Of a DNA stretch of 64,000 bases, positions 42,174 through 50,859 are shown piece by piece (position 1 is the stretch's first letter; each line of letters opens with the position of its first letter). The translations under genes were made by a program, and so were the position numbers. Origin of the DNA: Paenibacillus jilunlii. GTDB taxonomy: Bacteria; Bacillota; Bacilli; Paenibacillales; Paenibacillaceae. The notes under the pieces are model-generated. The model ran no database searches, was not told the DNA's origin, and worked only from the letters and a program-made list of their open reading frames with translations. The stretch spans positions 1-64,000 of the forward strand of contig NZ_FNGM01000013.1 in assembly GCF_900102965.1 (NCBI RefSeq), written 5' to 3'.

Positions 42174-42830
42174 ATGAAAATCGTAAAACGCGGGCTCGCC
42201 GTCTGTCTGATTATGGTGCTGGCGAGTGCGCTGTCCATTCTGACCACAGCCTTTGTCGTCAATACGTATATTCAATCCGTTCTGGCAAGCTTTGATATCA
42301 AGCTGGAAGGGCCAGAGCCGGGTATCGGCGGATTCATGAAAAGCCTGACCGGGATGAACTCAAAGGCTGGCCCGGAGCAAGCAGAGAAGCCGAAAGTTAC
42401 AGCACCCGGTGATCAGGAGAAGGATGCAAGCGGCGCGGACGGTACTGTCAGCACCGATACAAACAGCAGCGGAGAGAAAGCTGGAGAGGAGGATGCTCCT
42501 AAGGATGCTCTGCCTGTCATGGGGGAAGCGTCCATTAACGAGGAGCAGAGCGGAAGTGCGCTCGATCAGGAATTGGTAATGACGCCGGATGCTATGAAGG
42601 ACTTGAAGAATAATTTGCCTGCCGATGAAAAAGCTAATATTTTTAATATCCTAATGGCGAAGCTGCCGCAGGAGGAAATGCAAAAAATATCCAAGGCAAT
42701 GGAGGACGGCCTGACGGAGAGTGAAGTCAAAGATCTGCAGCAGGTCATAGCGAAGTACGTAGATCAAGAAGAATATGATACCCTAATGAAAATGCTTACA
42801 CCGGAAACTGCAGACCCTTCTCAGAATTAA
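42174..42830 (+). CDS. Unrecognised membrane-anchored protein with acidic linker
   Basis: I do not recognise a family. The 218-residue product has one N-terminal hydrophobic helix (about residues 7-35: LAVCLIMVLASALSILTTAF) without a lipobox, so it is probably anchored with the rest outside. A long polar, acidic linker (about 55-125, rich in E, D, K, G, S) precedes a compact helical end (KDLKNNLPADEKANIFNILM, LTESEVKDLQQVIAKYVDQE). ATG 42174 is preferred over 42168 because GGGAG then sits eight bases upstream. It lies between purA and the M23 peptidase gene with its own terminator, and could be an envelope or sporulation factor; that is a guess from context. Confidence 0.7.
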   Translation: MKIVKRGLAVCLIMVLASALSILTTAFVVNTYIQSVLASFDIKLEGPEPGIGGFMKSLTGMNSKAGPEQAEKPKVTAPGDQEKDASGADGTVSTDTNSSGEKAGEEDAPKDALPVMGEASINEEQSGSALDQELVMTPDAMKDLKNNLPADEKANIFNILMAKLPQEEMQKISKAMEDGLTESEVKDLQQVIAKYVDQEEYDTLMKMLTPETADPSQN

Positions 42831-42885
42831 AAATTGTCACTTTTTGGACACGGGCACGCTGTTTAAACGTCATATTTATGGAAAA

Positions 42886-42909
42886 AACCCGCGAAATTGG
42901 CGGGTTTTG
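42886..42909 (+). terminator. Terminator after the unrecognised membrane protein
   Basis: AACCCGC, a short GAAATT-type loop, then GCGGGTT and a T tract, within 42886-42909. Confidence 0.75.
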
Positions 42910-42923
42910 TCGCGTGTGTAAAG

Positions 42924-42953
42924 TTGAAATTTTTCTCCCGGCTGTGGTACAGT
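42924..42953 (+). promoter_or_regulatory. Candidate promoter of the M23 peptidase gene
   Basis: TTGAAA (42924-42929), 18 bases, TACAGT (42948-42953). The leader of about 180 bases that follows holds TGTAAC near 42,981, half of a WalR-type site (TGTWAH-N5-TGTWAH), but the second half is poor. No other gene lies in 42831-43141. Confidence 0.5.
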
Positions 42954-43141
42954 AAAAAAGGACTACAAGGGGTTAATTTTTTGTAACCTTTTTAAAGACA
43001 TAAGGATTTACCGGACAACTTGATTATTTCACACTAACGCAAATAGAAAAATAGATGCTCCAGCATATATAAAAGGGGACGTAATAACAAAGCTTGACCG
43101 CTCTTTGCAGTGGGAATGGGCGGACTGAAAGGGAGAGTTTC

Positions 43142-44689
43142 ATGAAGGGATTTAAATTCATGCGCCAGGTGGGGAAGCTGCGAGACGAGGACGCGCGTTC
43201 CGTAGAACCCGGTGCAGCAAGTCAACAGGGCAGCGATGCCGCTAGCGATACTGATGTCTTTCGTCAAGAAACCAAACCCCGGAGATTACGGCGCTCCTGG
43301 ATTGCTGCTTCCGCTGGTCTGGTGCTGCTGGGTGCCTTTCTGGTCGGAGCCGAGAAGAGGTATGTGGCCGCCAATACGGTAACTTATTACAAGGTTCTGG
43401 TGAAGGGCAAGGAAATCGGCAGGATTAGCCAGGAGGCCGAGCTGGATCAGCTGTTTGAACAGAAACGGCAGGAGTACCAAGTGAAATATCCTGAGTCGGT
43501 GATGGTACTGCAAACGGACGGGATTACAACAGAAGCGGAAAGGGCCTTTAAACCCCAGATTGACAGCAGTAAAACACTGGATAAGCTGGACGGTATGCTC
43601 AAGGCTTATGCTGTAGGCGTGCAATTAACGGTGGACGGCGAGGTGCTTGGAACCGTAAAGGACCAGGAGACTGCAGCAGCGGTATTAAAGGGTGTGAAGA
43701 AGCATTATCTGCCGCAGGCCGAAGCTTCCACAGGAGTCCAGCTCAAGAAAACGGCTGCAAGTTCAGCCAAGGCATCGAACACAGGCACTGACACCGTAGA
43801 GTCGGCTGCGATCCGCGAGCAAGTGTCCATTGTGCCGGTCAAAGCCGATCCGAACAAGCTATTAAGTGTAGATGAAGCGGTCAAGGCGCTTACAGAAGGT
43901 AAAGAAGAGCCGTTGACGTACACAGTTCAGGAAGGCGATACAATCTCGGGAATCGCTAAGCTGTACGATACGACACAGGCAGAGATTTTCAAAAACAATC
44001 CAACGGTTAAAGAATTGACCCTGCAGATTGGTGATACTCTGCAATTGACAGTACCGCAGCCCGCCCTTACGGTTGTTACCGTGGAGCAGGTGGCGGAACA
44101 GGTGGTGACCGAACCGGAAGTGATTGTCCGCACCAGCGATCAGCTCACCGCAGGCAAGAGCAAAGTGGTCCGTCCCGGACAGACCGGTCTCAAAACCATG
44201 CAATACCGCTTAACCAAAGAAAATGGTCAGGTCGTCAAGGAAGAATGGCTGGGACAGACTGTGGTGCAAGCATCACTGCCGGAAGTGGTATACCGGGGAA
44301 CGAAGGTGGTCGGAGAAGGTACAGGGATGTTCGCCTGGCCGGTCAGCGGGGCGACGATTTCCAGCAGCTACGGCGAACGTTGGGGCCGCGTACATAAGGG
44401 CGTCGATCTGGTATCCGGCAACCGTACAATCCAAGCAGCCGATGCCGGGACGGTCAGCTTTGCTGGCGTTCAGAACGGGTACGGCAACGTAGTTATTGTG
44501 GATCATCATAACGGATATATCACGTATTATGGGCATCTCAGCAGAATTTCGGTCTCCCGGGGACAAAGGCTTGAGCAGGGTGCACCCATCGGAATCATGG
44601 GCAGCACCGGACGTTCAACCGGAACGCATCTGCATTTTGAAATCCGCAAAAACGGGACAGCAATCAATCCTATGAAGTATTTGCAATAA
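43142..44689 (+). CDS. M23 family cell-wall endopeptidase with LysM and G5 domains
   Basis: A 515-residue envelope protein. A cytoplasmic N-terminus of about 55 residues precedes one membrane helix (WIAASAGLVLLGAFLVGA). Outside come a regulatory region, a LysM domain (about 255-300, TYTVQEGDTISGIAKLYDTT), a G5 domain (about 300-385) and a C-terminal M23 peptidase: RVHKGVDLVSG and GTHLHFEIRKNG give the zinc ligands H, D and HxH, with YYGHLS between. M23 enzymes cut peptide cross-links, allowing wall growth. ATG 43142 has GGGAG upstream. It lies just before walRK, whose regulon in other Firmicutes consists of wall hydrolases. Confidence 0.92.
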   Translation: MKGFKFMRQVGKLRDEDARSVEPGAASQQGSDAASDTDVFRQETKPRRLRRSWIAASAGLVLLGAFLVGAEKRYVAANTVTYYKVLVKGKEIGRISQEAELDQLFEQKRQEYQVKYPESVMVLQTDGITTEAERAFKPQIDSSKTLDKLDGMLKAYAVGVQLTVDGEVLGTVKDQETAAAVLKGVKKHYLPQAEASTGVQLKKTAASSAKASNTGTDTVESAAIREQVSIVPVKADPNKLLSVDEAVKALTEGKEEPLTYTVQEGDTISGIAKLYDTTQAEIFKNNPTVKELTLQIGDTLQLTVPQPALTVVTVEQVAEQVVTEPEVIVRTSDQLTAGKSKVVRPGQTGLKTMQYRLTKENGQVVKEEWLGQTVVQASLPEVVYRGTKVVGEGTGMFAWPVSGATISSSYGERWGRVHKGVDLVSGNRTIQAADAGTVSFAGVQNGYGNVVIVDHHNGYITYYGHLSRISVSRGQRLEQGAPIGIMGSTGRSTGTHLHFEIRKNGTAINPMKYLQ

Positions 44690-44708
44690 TTCATATCTTA
44701 AGCTCAGG

Positions 44709-44737
44709 GCCGTCCGGATGATTTCGGGCGGCTTTTA
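44709..44737 (+). terminator. Terminator after the M23 gene
   Basis: GCCGTCC (44709-44715) pairs with GGGCGGC (44726-44732), followed by T4. Confidence 0.75.
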
Positions 44738-44836
44738 AATTGACAAGAATGCGCATCGTAGGATGTGACGCCAGGACAGGTATGTTAAAATAGGAGAATC
44801 AATGCTAAGTATGGTTAGAAAGGTGAAGCGGAGCAT

Positions 44837-45568
44837 ATGCAGATGGGGACGATTCTGGTAGTTGACGATGAACAGCCTATTGCTGATATATTGAAATTCA
44901 ATTTGGAAAAAGAGGGCTATGAGGTCATCTGTGCCTTTGACGGCAACAGTGCAGTAGAGCTGGCATTGTCCAAACGGCCCGACCTGATGCTGCTCGATCT
45001 CATGCTTCCCGGCAAGGACGGCATGGATGTCTGCCGTGAGGTGCGTTCAGCGCATCTGGATATCCCGATTATTATGCTCACCGCCAAAGACGGGGAAATT
45101 GACAAGGTACTGGGACTGGAGCTTGGCGCAGATGATTATGTGACCAAGCCGTTCAGCACGCGGGAGCTGCTGGCCAGAGTCAAAGCCCAAATGCGGCGCC
45201 AGCATAAGCCGGCTCCCTCGGAAGCTCTCAGTGAACCGCTGGAAAGCAAGCAGGGGATACACCATTTCGGCCTTTTTGTGGATACCGATATGTATATGGT
45301 CTACAAGGAAGGCGAAGCGCTCGATCTGACACACCGCGAGTATGAGCTGCTCTATTATATGATTCGCCACGCCGGCAAGGTAATGACCCGGGAGCATTTG
45401 CTGCAGGCCGTATGGGGCTTCGAGTATTTCGGGGATGTGCGGACCGTCGATGTGACGATTCGCCGTCTGAGAGAGAAGATTGAGGAGAATCCCAGCAAAC
45501 CGGAGTATATTTTTACCCGGCGCGGACTTGGTTATTTGATGCATAGCCCCAAAAGCGGAGGGCTGTGA
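44837..45568 (+). CDS. walR: Response regulator WalR (YycF)
   Basis: A 243-residue OmpR/PhoB-type regulator, essential in most Firmicutes. The receiver domain begins GTILVVDDEQPIADILKFNL; the phospho-acceptor is the Asp of LMLLDLMLPGKDG, with the Thr of MLTAKD and the Lys of YVTKPFS. The winged-helix DNA-binding domain (about 145-240) contains VMTREHLLQAVWGFEYFGDVR and TVDVTIRRLREKIE. A second in-frame ATG at 44843 is better spaced from a GGAG, so the protein may be two residues shorter. It overlaps walK by one base. Confidence 0.97.
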   Translation: MQMGTILVVDDEQPIADILKFNLEKEGYEVICAFDGNSAVELALSKRPDLMLLDLMLPGKDGMDVCREVRSAHLDIPIIMLTAKDGEIDKVLGLELGADDYVTKPFSTRELLARVKAQMRRQHKPAPSEALSEPLESKQGIHHFGLFVDTDMYMVYKEGEALDLTHREYELLYYMIRHAGKVMTREHLLQAVWGFEYFGDVRTVDVTIRRLREKIEENPSKPEYIFTRRGLGYLMHSPKSGGL

Positions 45569-47400
45569 TGAAGGGACTGTCCTTTTTCCGGACGATACAG
45601 GCCAAGCTTATTATTATTTATGTGCTGCTGATTCTGATTGCCATGCAGCTGATCGGTGTGTATTTTGTCAGCTCGATGAAGAATTCACTAACCGATAATT
45701 TCACCAAGGATCTGAAGGCACGGGCGGAGATGCTGTCCATTCTGACCGCCGACAAGTTCGGCAGCGAAGCGGGAACGGCAGATGAAGAGACGGCTGTGGA
45801 GAGTCTGCGCGGAATGGTCAACAATCTGTATATCAATGGCGCCGAAATTCAGGTGCTGGATGCAAGCGGCAAGATTATTACCACTTCGGTGCCTTCGCAA
45901 AATGATTATGTGGGCCAGCGCAATACCCAGACGGTAGTCAGCCGTGCCCTGCAGGGAATCAGCGATAATGAGGAATATATTATTGCGGATGATAATGTGC
46001 GTAAGAAGGTGGTCGCCAAGCCGGTGCTTTCCGGTGACAAAGTTGTTGGGGCCATCTATATTGCTGCTGATATGAAGGATCTGTATGCCACCATTAGCCG
46101 GATCAACAGTGTATTTCTCTCCGGACTGCTGCTGGCGCTGGCCCTGACAGCCGTTCTTGGTGTTATTCTGGCGCATACGATTACCCATCCGATTAAGGAA
46201 ATGACCCGGCACGCCACCGCGGTGGCCGAAGGACGCTACAACCGCAAGATGCCGGTGTTCGGCAATGATGAGATTGGCCAGCTAAGCCAGGCCTTTAATT
46301 ATATGACAGGCAGACTGCGGGAAGCTCTATCCCAGAATGAAGAGGAGAAGGAGAAGCTGGCCTCCATCCTCGCCAATATGAGTGACGGCGTCGTTGCCAC
46401 GGATGAGAGCGGCGGAGTGATTCTGATGAATACCCGGGCGGCGCATATGCTCGGCTCGGAAGGTCCGCTTCCCGAAGGCGCTCCCTTGGATGAGCTGCTG
46501 GGTCTGGATCATGAGCAATCCGGCTCGCTTGCCCAGGGCAATGCCCAGTCTGCCATGCTTCATCTCTCACCCATGGGCGGTGAAGATCCCAAGATTGTGC
46601 GGGTGACCTTCACGCCGATTCACCGCCGGGAAGGCGGAGGGATCGCGGGGACGATTGCGGTTCTGCAGGATGTTACTGAGCAGGAGAATCTGGAGGAGTC
46701 CCGCCGCGAGTTCGTGGCGAATGTGTCCCATGAGCTGCGGACGCCGCTGACGACCATCAAAAGCTATGCCGAAGCTCTGGATGACGGCGCGCTTGAAGAC
46801 CCGCAGCTTGCTGTACGGTTCGTTGGCGTCATTCGCAATGAGACCGAGCGCATGATCCGTCTTGTGACGGATCTGCTGCATCTCTCACGCCTGGATTCGA
46901 AGGAATCCAGCCTGCGCATTCAGCAGACGGATATCTCCGAAATGCTGGAGGATGTGGCCGACCGCTTCTCTTTTCAAATCCGCCAGAAGCGGATTCATAT
47001 TAGCACCAGAGTCCGTGAGGATGTGGCGAATGCCTGGCTTGACCGGGATCAAATCGACCAGGTACTGGGCAATCTCGTTTCCAATGCGCTGAAGTATACG
47101 CCGGAAGGCGGGATGATCCAATTGGAGGCCCTGAAGAATGAAGAGGGGATGCTGGCGATTTCTGTCCGGGATTCTGGTATAGGAATTCCCAAGAAGGATA
47201 TCGAACGGATCTTTGAGCGGTTTTACCGGGTGGACAAAGCCCGCTCCCGCAATATGGGGGGCACGGGTCTTGGACTGTCCATTGCCCGGGAAATTGTCAA
47301 AGCGCATGGCGGCTCCATATCGCTGCAATCCGAATTGAATGAGGGCTCACTCGTTACCTTTACCTTGCCTTTGAAGCAGGAAGGAGGGAGTGCGTCATGA
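45568..47400 (+). CDS. walK: Sensor histidine kinase WalK (YycG)
   Basis: A 610-residue membrane kinase. TM1 is about residues 9-30, an extracytoplasmic Cache/PAS-like domain follows to about 180, TM2 is about 180-205, then HAMP (ITHPIKEMTRHATAVAEGRY), a PAS domain, HisKA with FVANVSHELRTPLTTIKS, and HATPase with NLVSNALKYTPEGG, DSGIGIPKKD and GTGLGLSIA. ATG 45568 (TGATG overlap with walR, GGAGG upstream) is preferred to GTG 45565. WalK senses the state of peptidoglycan cross-linking and is held back by WalH and WalI. Confidence 0.96.
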   Translation: MKGLSFFRTIQAKLIIIYVLLILIAMQLIGVYFVSSMKNSLTDNFTKDLKARAEMLSILTADKFGSEAGTADEETAVESLRGMVNNLYINGAEIQVLDASGKIITTSVPSQNDYVGQRNTQTVVSRALQGISDNEEYIIADDNVRKKVVAKPVLSGDKVVGAIYIAADMKDLYATISRINSVFLSGLLLALALTAVLGVILAHTITHPIKEMTRHATAVAEGRYNRKMPVFGNDEIGQLSQAFNYMTGRLREALSQNEEEKEKLASILANMSDGVVATDESGGVILMNTRAAHMLGSEGPLPEGAPLDELLGLDHEQSGSLAQGNAQSAMLHLSPMGGEDPKIVRVTFTPIHRREGGGIAGTIAVLQDVTEQENLEESRREFVANVSHELRTPLTTIKSYAEALDDGALEDPQLAVRFVGVIRNETERMIRLVTDLLHLSRLDSKESSLRIQQTDISEMLEDVADRFSFQIRQKRIHISTRVREDVANAWLDRDQIDQVLGNLVSNALKYTPEGGMIQLEALKNEEGMLAISVRDSGIGIPKKDIERIFERFYRVDKARSRNMGGTGLGLSIAREIVKAHGGSISLQSELNEGSLVTFTLPLKQEGGSAS

Positions 47401-48689
47401 AAGAAAAAGTAAAATCCTGGATTCTCGCGCTGCTTGTATTTGGAAGTCTTGTAGAGAGCTATTACCTGATTTACCGGCTGCCGGGCAGTGATTCTGCGGT
47501 CATGTCGGAAAATTTGTATGTAAAGACTGACAATATGGGGCCGGAAGAAAAGGTAGAGAACCTGCTATACCCCGACAAAATGATTATTCATATGGGGCAG
47601 AGCAAGCATACCCTTTTCTATCCTAATACTACCTTTTATAATCTTATCCTCAACCGCCTAAAAGGCCGGAGCTTTGAGAGTTTCCAACGGCGGTCGGTGC
47701 AGGACTTCGACTGGAACAAAATCCGGAATGAAAATCCGGGCATTGAGCTGTCGTTCGGCGCAGGCATTCCCGTAACCCTGCTGCAGCGTGTAATGCAGCT
47801 GTCGCCGGATTCGCTGTTTGAAGGGGAGAGTATTGACCGGATCTGGATTTACAATATCAAGAATGATTCCAAAGCGCATGCTGTCTTCTTCAGTACCAGG
47901 GGCGATATCGTCTATGAAGCGGCCAAGGCCGATCTCACGGTGCAGGATGTGCAGCAGCATGTGGACTTCGGCAGCGACCTGACGAACTACAAGGCAGTGA
48001 ACGGCGACTATTATGTGCCGGCAGCGAAGGTATCCATGGTTGAAGTTGAAATGCCGCTCGGCATGTATACGATTCAGCAGATGCAGAGCAATCTCTTTTT
48101 TGATGCGGGAAGTACCCGCTATATTCCGGAAAAAGACGGCTCCGAGATTTATACGGACAGCAAACGCAGTCTCCAGGTGGACCAAGAGCAGAACTGGATG
48201 AGCTACAGCGATCCGGCTGCTCTTCCAGCCGGAGAGAGTACACCGGCCAAGGATGCGCTGGAGGCCGTCGATTTTGTCAATGAGCACGGGGGCTGGAATG
48301 GAACCTACCGGCTGGCGGCAACGGAAGAAGGCAGGCAGGAGCGCAAAGTCTCATTCCAGCAGTTCTACGGCTCTTCACCTTATGGCTCCTATCCGATTAT
48401 CAGCCAGCCGCAGCTGCAGTATGGGGTAATTAATCTGGAACTGCAGCAGGGAACTGTATCCTCCTATGAGCGTTCTCTGATGTTTGTAGATGAGAGCAAA
48501 GCGGTTAAGAGGATTGTGGACCTGTCGTTTGGCGAGAGGCTGGAGAACCAGTTGGCGCGGCTCAGTCAGGCATCAGTGGTGAAGGAGCTTACTCCAGCCT
48601 ATGTTCCCGAAGTACAGGGAGAGAAGCTTCGGCTAATTCCGGTATGGCGGGTCACGCTTAATGACGGCACGGTGCTCACGCTGAATTAG
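47397..48689 (+). CDS. walH: WalK regulator WalH (YycH)
   Basis: A 430-residue protein with a single N-terminal membrane helix (WILALLVFGSLVESYYLIY) and a large extracellular part, the YycH layout. Its segment TLFYPNTTFYNLILNRLKG and the C-terminal LRLIPVWRVTLNDGTVLTLN fit the family. It forms a membrane complex with WalK and WalI that dampens WalK activity in B. subtilis and promotes it in S. aureus. The start overlaps the walK stop by four bases. Confidence 0.88.
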   Translation: MKEKVKSWILALLVFGSLVESYYLIYRLPGSDSAVMSENLYVKTDNMGPEEKVENLLYPDKMIIHMGQSKHTLFYPNTTFYNLILNRLKGRSFESFQRRSVQDFDWNKIRNENPGIELSFGAGIPVTLLQRVMQLSPDSLFEGESIDRIWIYNIKNDSKAHAVFFSTRGDIVYEAAKADLTVQDVQQHVDFGSDLTNYKAVNGDYYVPAAKVSMVEVEMPLGMYTIQQMQSNLFFDAGSTRYIPEKDGSEIYTDSKRSLQVDQEQNWMSYSDPAALPAGESTPAKDALEAVDFVNEHGGWNGTYRLAATEEGRQERKVSFQQFYGSSPYGSYPIISQPQLQYGVINLELQQGTVSSYERSLMFVDESKAVKRIVDLSFGERLENQLARLSQASVVKELTPAYVPEVQGEKLRLIPVWRVTLNDGTVLTLN

Positions 48690-48741
48690 GAGCCCTGAAG
48701 TTTAGCTTGTATAGTTACACAAACTTAGAGGAGGACAAGGG

Positions 48742-49482
48742 ATGGACTGGGGAAGAGCAAAAAATGTGCTGATATACGCCTTTCTGGTGCTGAATCTGCT
48801 GCTGTGCTACCAGCTCTGGATTGATCTGCGGGACCAGGCCAGCGCCAACCTTGATTTCACCTCCTTGTCCCAGGACACGCAAGCTGTCATGGAACAGAAA
48901 GACATCCGGGTTCTGTGTCCCATCCCGGCCGCTACACCGCAGCTGCCGGACATTACGTACCATTACTCCGGTGAGGAGCAGAACGAACCACCTGTGGAGC
49001 TTAAGGAGCCGGTTGACAGCAAGCTGATCTATTCTTCATTTACCGAGCTTAGCACTGCACTGCAGGGACAAATCCCGGACATCGCCAATTACCGCTTTGA
49101 TTCACAGGAAAGCGAGGTCGGCAAATTTGTACTTCATCCGCTGGTGGACAAAAAGTGGTCGCTGTTCAGGGTTAAGCTGGAGCTGATTAACAGTGATCAA
49201 AAAATAATCGCCTACCGCTGGCCGAAGATTAAGATTGGGGCCGGCAGCAGTGATAATGTGCAGAAGGTGCTTCCGGCATCCCAGGCGCTCAGCAGTCTGA
49301 TTGAGAAATATTTTCCGGAAAATTCAGTGGTGAAGGAGATTGAGCTCGGATATTACGGTGAACTGTTCAATTCCGAAAGCCAGGTAGCTTCGCCCATGTG
49401 GCGGTTTATGCTGGAGAATGGCAATGCCTACTACGTAGATGCCATAAGTGCGGACATTATCAGTCCCAAGACAACAGAGTAG
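48742..49482 (+). CDS. walI: WalK regulator WalI (YycI)
   Basis: A 246-residue protein, MDWGRAKNVLIYAFLVLNLLLCYQLW, which is the characteristic YycI membrane start, followed by an extracellular domain of the YycH/YycI fold ending in MLENGNAYYVDAISADIISP. AGGAGGA precedes the ATG. It partners with WalH. Confidence 0.9.
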   Translation: MDWGRAKNVLIYAFLVLNLLLCYQLWIDLRDQASANLDFTSLSQDTQAVMEQKDIRVLCPIPAATPQLPDITYHYSGEEQNEPPVELKEPVDSKLIYSSFTELSTALQGQIPDIANYRFDSQESEVGKFVLHPLVDKKWSLFRVKLELINSDQKIIAYRWPKIKIGAGSSDNVQKVLPASQALSSLIEKYFPENSVVKEIELGYYGELFNSESQVASPMWRFMLENGNAYYVDAISADIISPKTTE

Positions 49483-49500
49483 AAGGAGCAGGAGAGAGAA

Positions 49501-50307
49501 ATGGGAATATCATTTACAGTGCTGTCCAGCGGTTCTACCGGGAACGTGACGGTGGTGCGCAACGGCGAAACGACGTTAATGATCGACGCAGGCCTCAGTG
49601 CGAAGCGGATTGATGAGCTGCTGGCCATGCGCGAGCTGACCGGACAGGATATCGATGGAATTCTGGTTACGCATGAGCATTCGGATCATATTAAGGGACT
49701 TGGGGCGATGGCGCGCAAATATGATCTTCCGATCTATGCCAACACGAATACCTGGGGGGCGATAGAGAAGGGGATCGGCAATATTGCCGAGCAGAACCGG
49801 GTTGTTCTGGAGACGGGACAGTATAGGGATTTCGGCAGTCTGCGGGTAGAGTCGTTCGCGATCTCGCATGATGCGGCTGAGCCGGTGGGGTATAACTTTT
49901 ATGATGGCAAAGAGAAGCTGTGTGTGGCGACAGATCTGGGATATGTCAGCGACAAAGTGCGTACGGCGATCTCGGATGCCGATGTTCTTGTGCTTGAAGC
50001 CAATCATGATATCGAAATGCTGAGAATGGGACGTTATCCCTGGAACACGAAGCGGCGGATTCTGGGCGATCTGGGCCATCTGTCCAATGAGGCGGCTGGC
50101 GCGGCGCTGAGTGAAATCCTTACAGGGCGGACCAAACGCACGTATCTGGCACACCTGAGCCGGGACCACAATATGATGGACTTGGCCAAAATGTCTGTGC
50201 GCGGAGCGATGGAAGACCGAGGCTGTTTTTTCAAAGACAGCGAGTTCAGGCTCTGCGATACCTACTATGACCGGCCTACGCCATGGGATAAGGTGAGTCA
50301 GTCATAA
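49501..50307 (+). CDS. walJ: Metallo-beta-lactamase fold hydrolase WalJ (YycJ)
   Basis: A 268-residue metallo-beta-lactamase-fold protein. VTHEHSDHIKGLG is the HxHxDH metal motif, ISHDAAEPVGY and DLGYVSD add further ligands. YycJ proteins are thought to be nucleases, with links to coordination of cell division and replication and to mismatch repair. AGGAG precedes the ATG. Its last 32 bases overlap a small gene on the other strand. Confidence 0.92.
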   Translation: MGISFTVLSSGSTGNVTVVRNGETTLMIDAGLSAKRIDELLAMRELTGQDIDGILVTHEHSDHIKGLGAMARKYDLPIYANTNTWGAIEKGIGNIAEQNRVVLETGQYRDFGSLRVESFAISHDAAEPVGYNFYDGKEKLCVATDLGYVSDKVRTAISDADVLVLEANHDIEMLRMGRYPWNTKRRILGDLGHLSNEAAGAALSEILTGRTKRTYLAHLSRDHNMMDLAKMSVRGAMEDRGCFFKDSEFRLCDTYYDRPTPWDKVSQS

Positions 50308-50482
50308 GCTGGTCCATTTCCGTAATCTTGCCTTCCAGCTCCTGTCGTGAGAAGAACCCCTTGTCAATCAGCAGCTCGATGATGGCGCTCTGGACAAGAA
50401 TGAGATGATAGTGCTCATCCTTAAGATCCCCCAGCTTGCCGATAAATTGCACCAGATCCATACTGGTCGAAAAAGATTCCAT
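50276..50482 (-). CDS. Small protein of unknown function, antisense to the walJ end
   Basis: I do not recognise a family. A 68-residue, mainly helical protein: SMDLVQFIGKLGDLKDEHYHLILVQSAIIELLIDKGFFSRQELEGK. The reason to call it is the ribosome site AAGGAGG seven bases before the ATG and its clean, soluble-protein-like sequence. It converges on walJ and overlaps its last 32 bases. No terminator between them is seen. Confidence 0.65.
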   Translation of the reverse strand: MESFSTSMDLVQFIGKLGDLKDEHYHLILVQSAIIELLIDKGFFSRQELEGKITEMDQLMTDSPYPMA

Positions 50483-50859
50483 TAGTACTCCTCCTTAAGC
50501 TGTAAAAAGAATCAAAGCATGAAATAATTTACATGGATTTTACATCAGAAAAAATACGGTACGACATCTGTGTGTGATACAATCAAATAGTAAGAATGAG
50601 GTAGGTGTTCAGCTCCCTCGCTTCTATTATTGTAGTCTTTTAGGCTGCAAAATATTCCTGAAAAACAGTAATAGCAAATCGCTAGGTTGCAAGAGTCGAA
50701 GGACAGATGTGTGCTCTACCCCTGTAATTATTGGTGAATAAATAAGCTGAAACCTTTTAGCGCTTCCTGGAGTCTAAGAGAAGATGAGGTTAACTCGGGC
50801 GTGGTTGCTTGGCGTTCAGGTCTTGAATGCAGTAGCAATAGAGGGGAGAGGATGTAACG
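50483..50859. other. Long intergenic region upstream of htrA
   Basis: A GATACAAT near 50,576 is a good -10, but no matching -35 at 17 bases is seen, so an activator may be needed. If it is the htrA promoter the leader would be about 280 bases. The leader has no ORF with a ribosome site. I see only short pairings in it and no known riboswitch. Confidence 0.4.

Noticed and set aside
42954..43141. c-di-AMP (ydaO-type) riboswitch before the M23 peptidase gene
   Set aside because: Such switches often precede wall hydrolases, but the conserved core blocks are not present.
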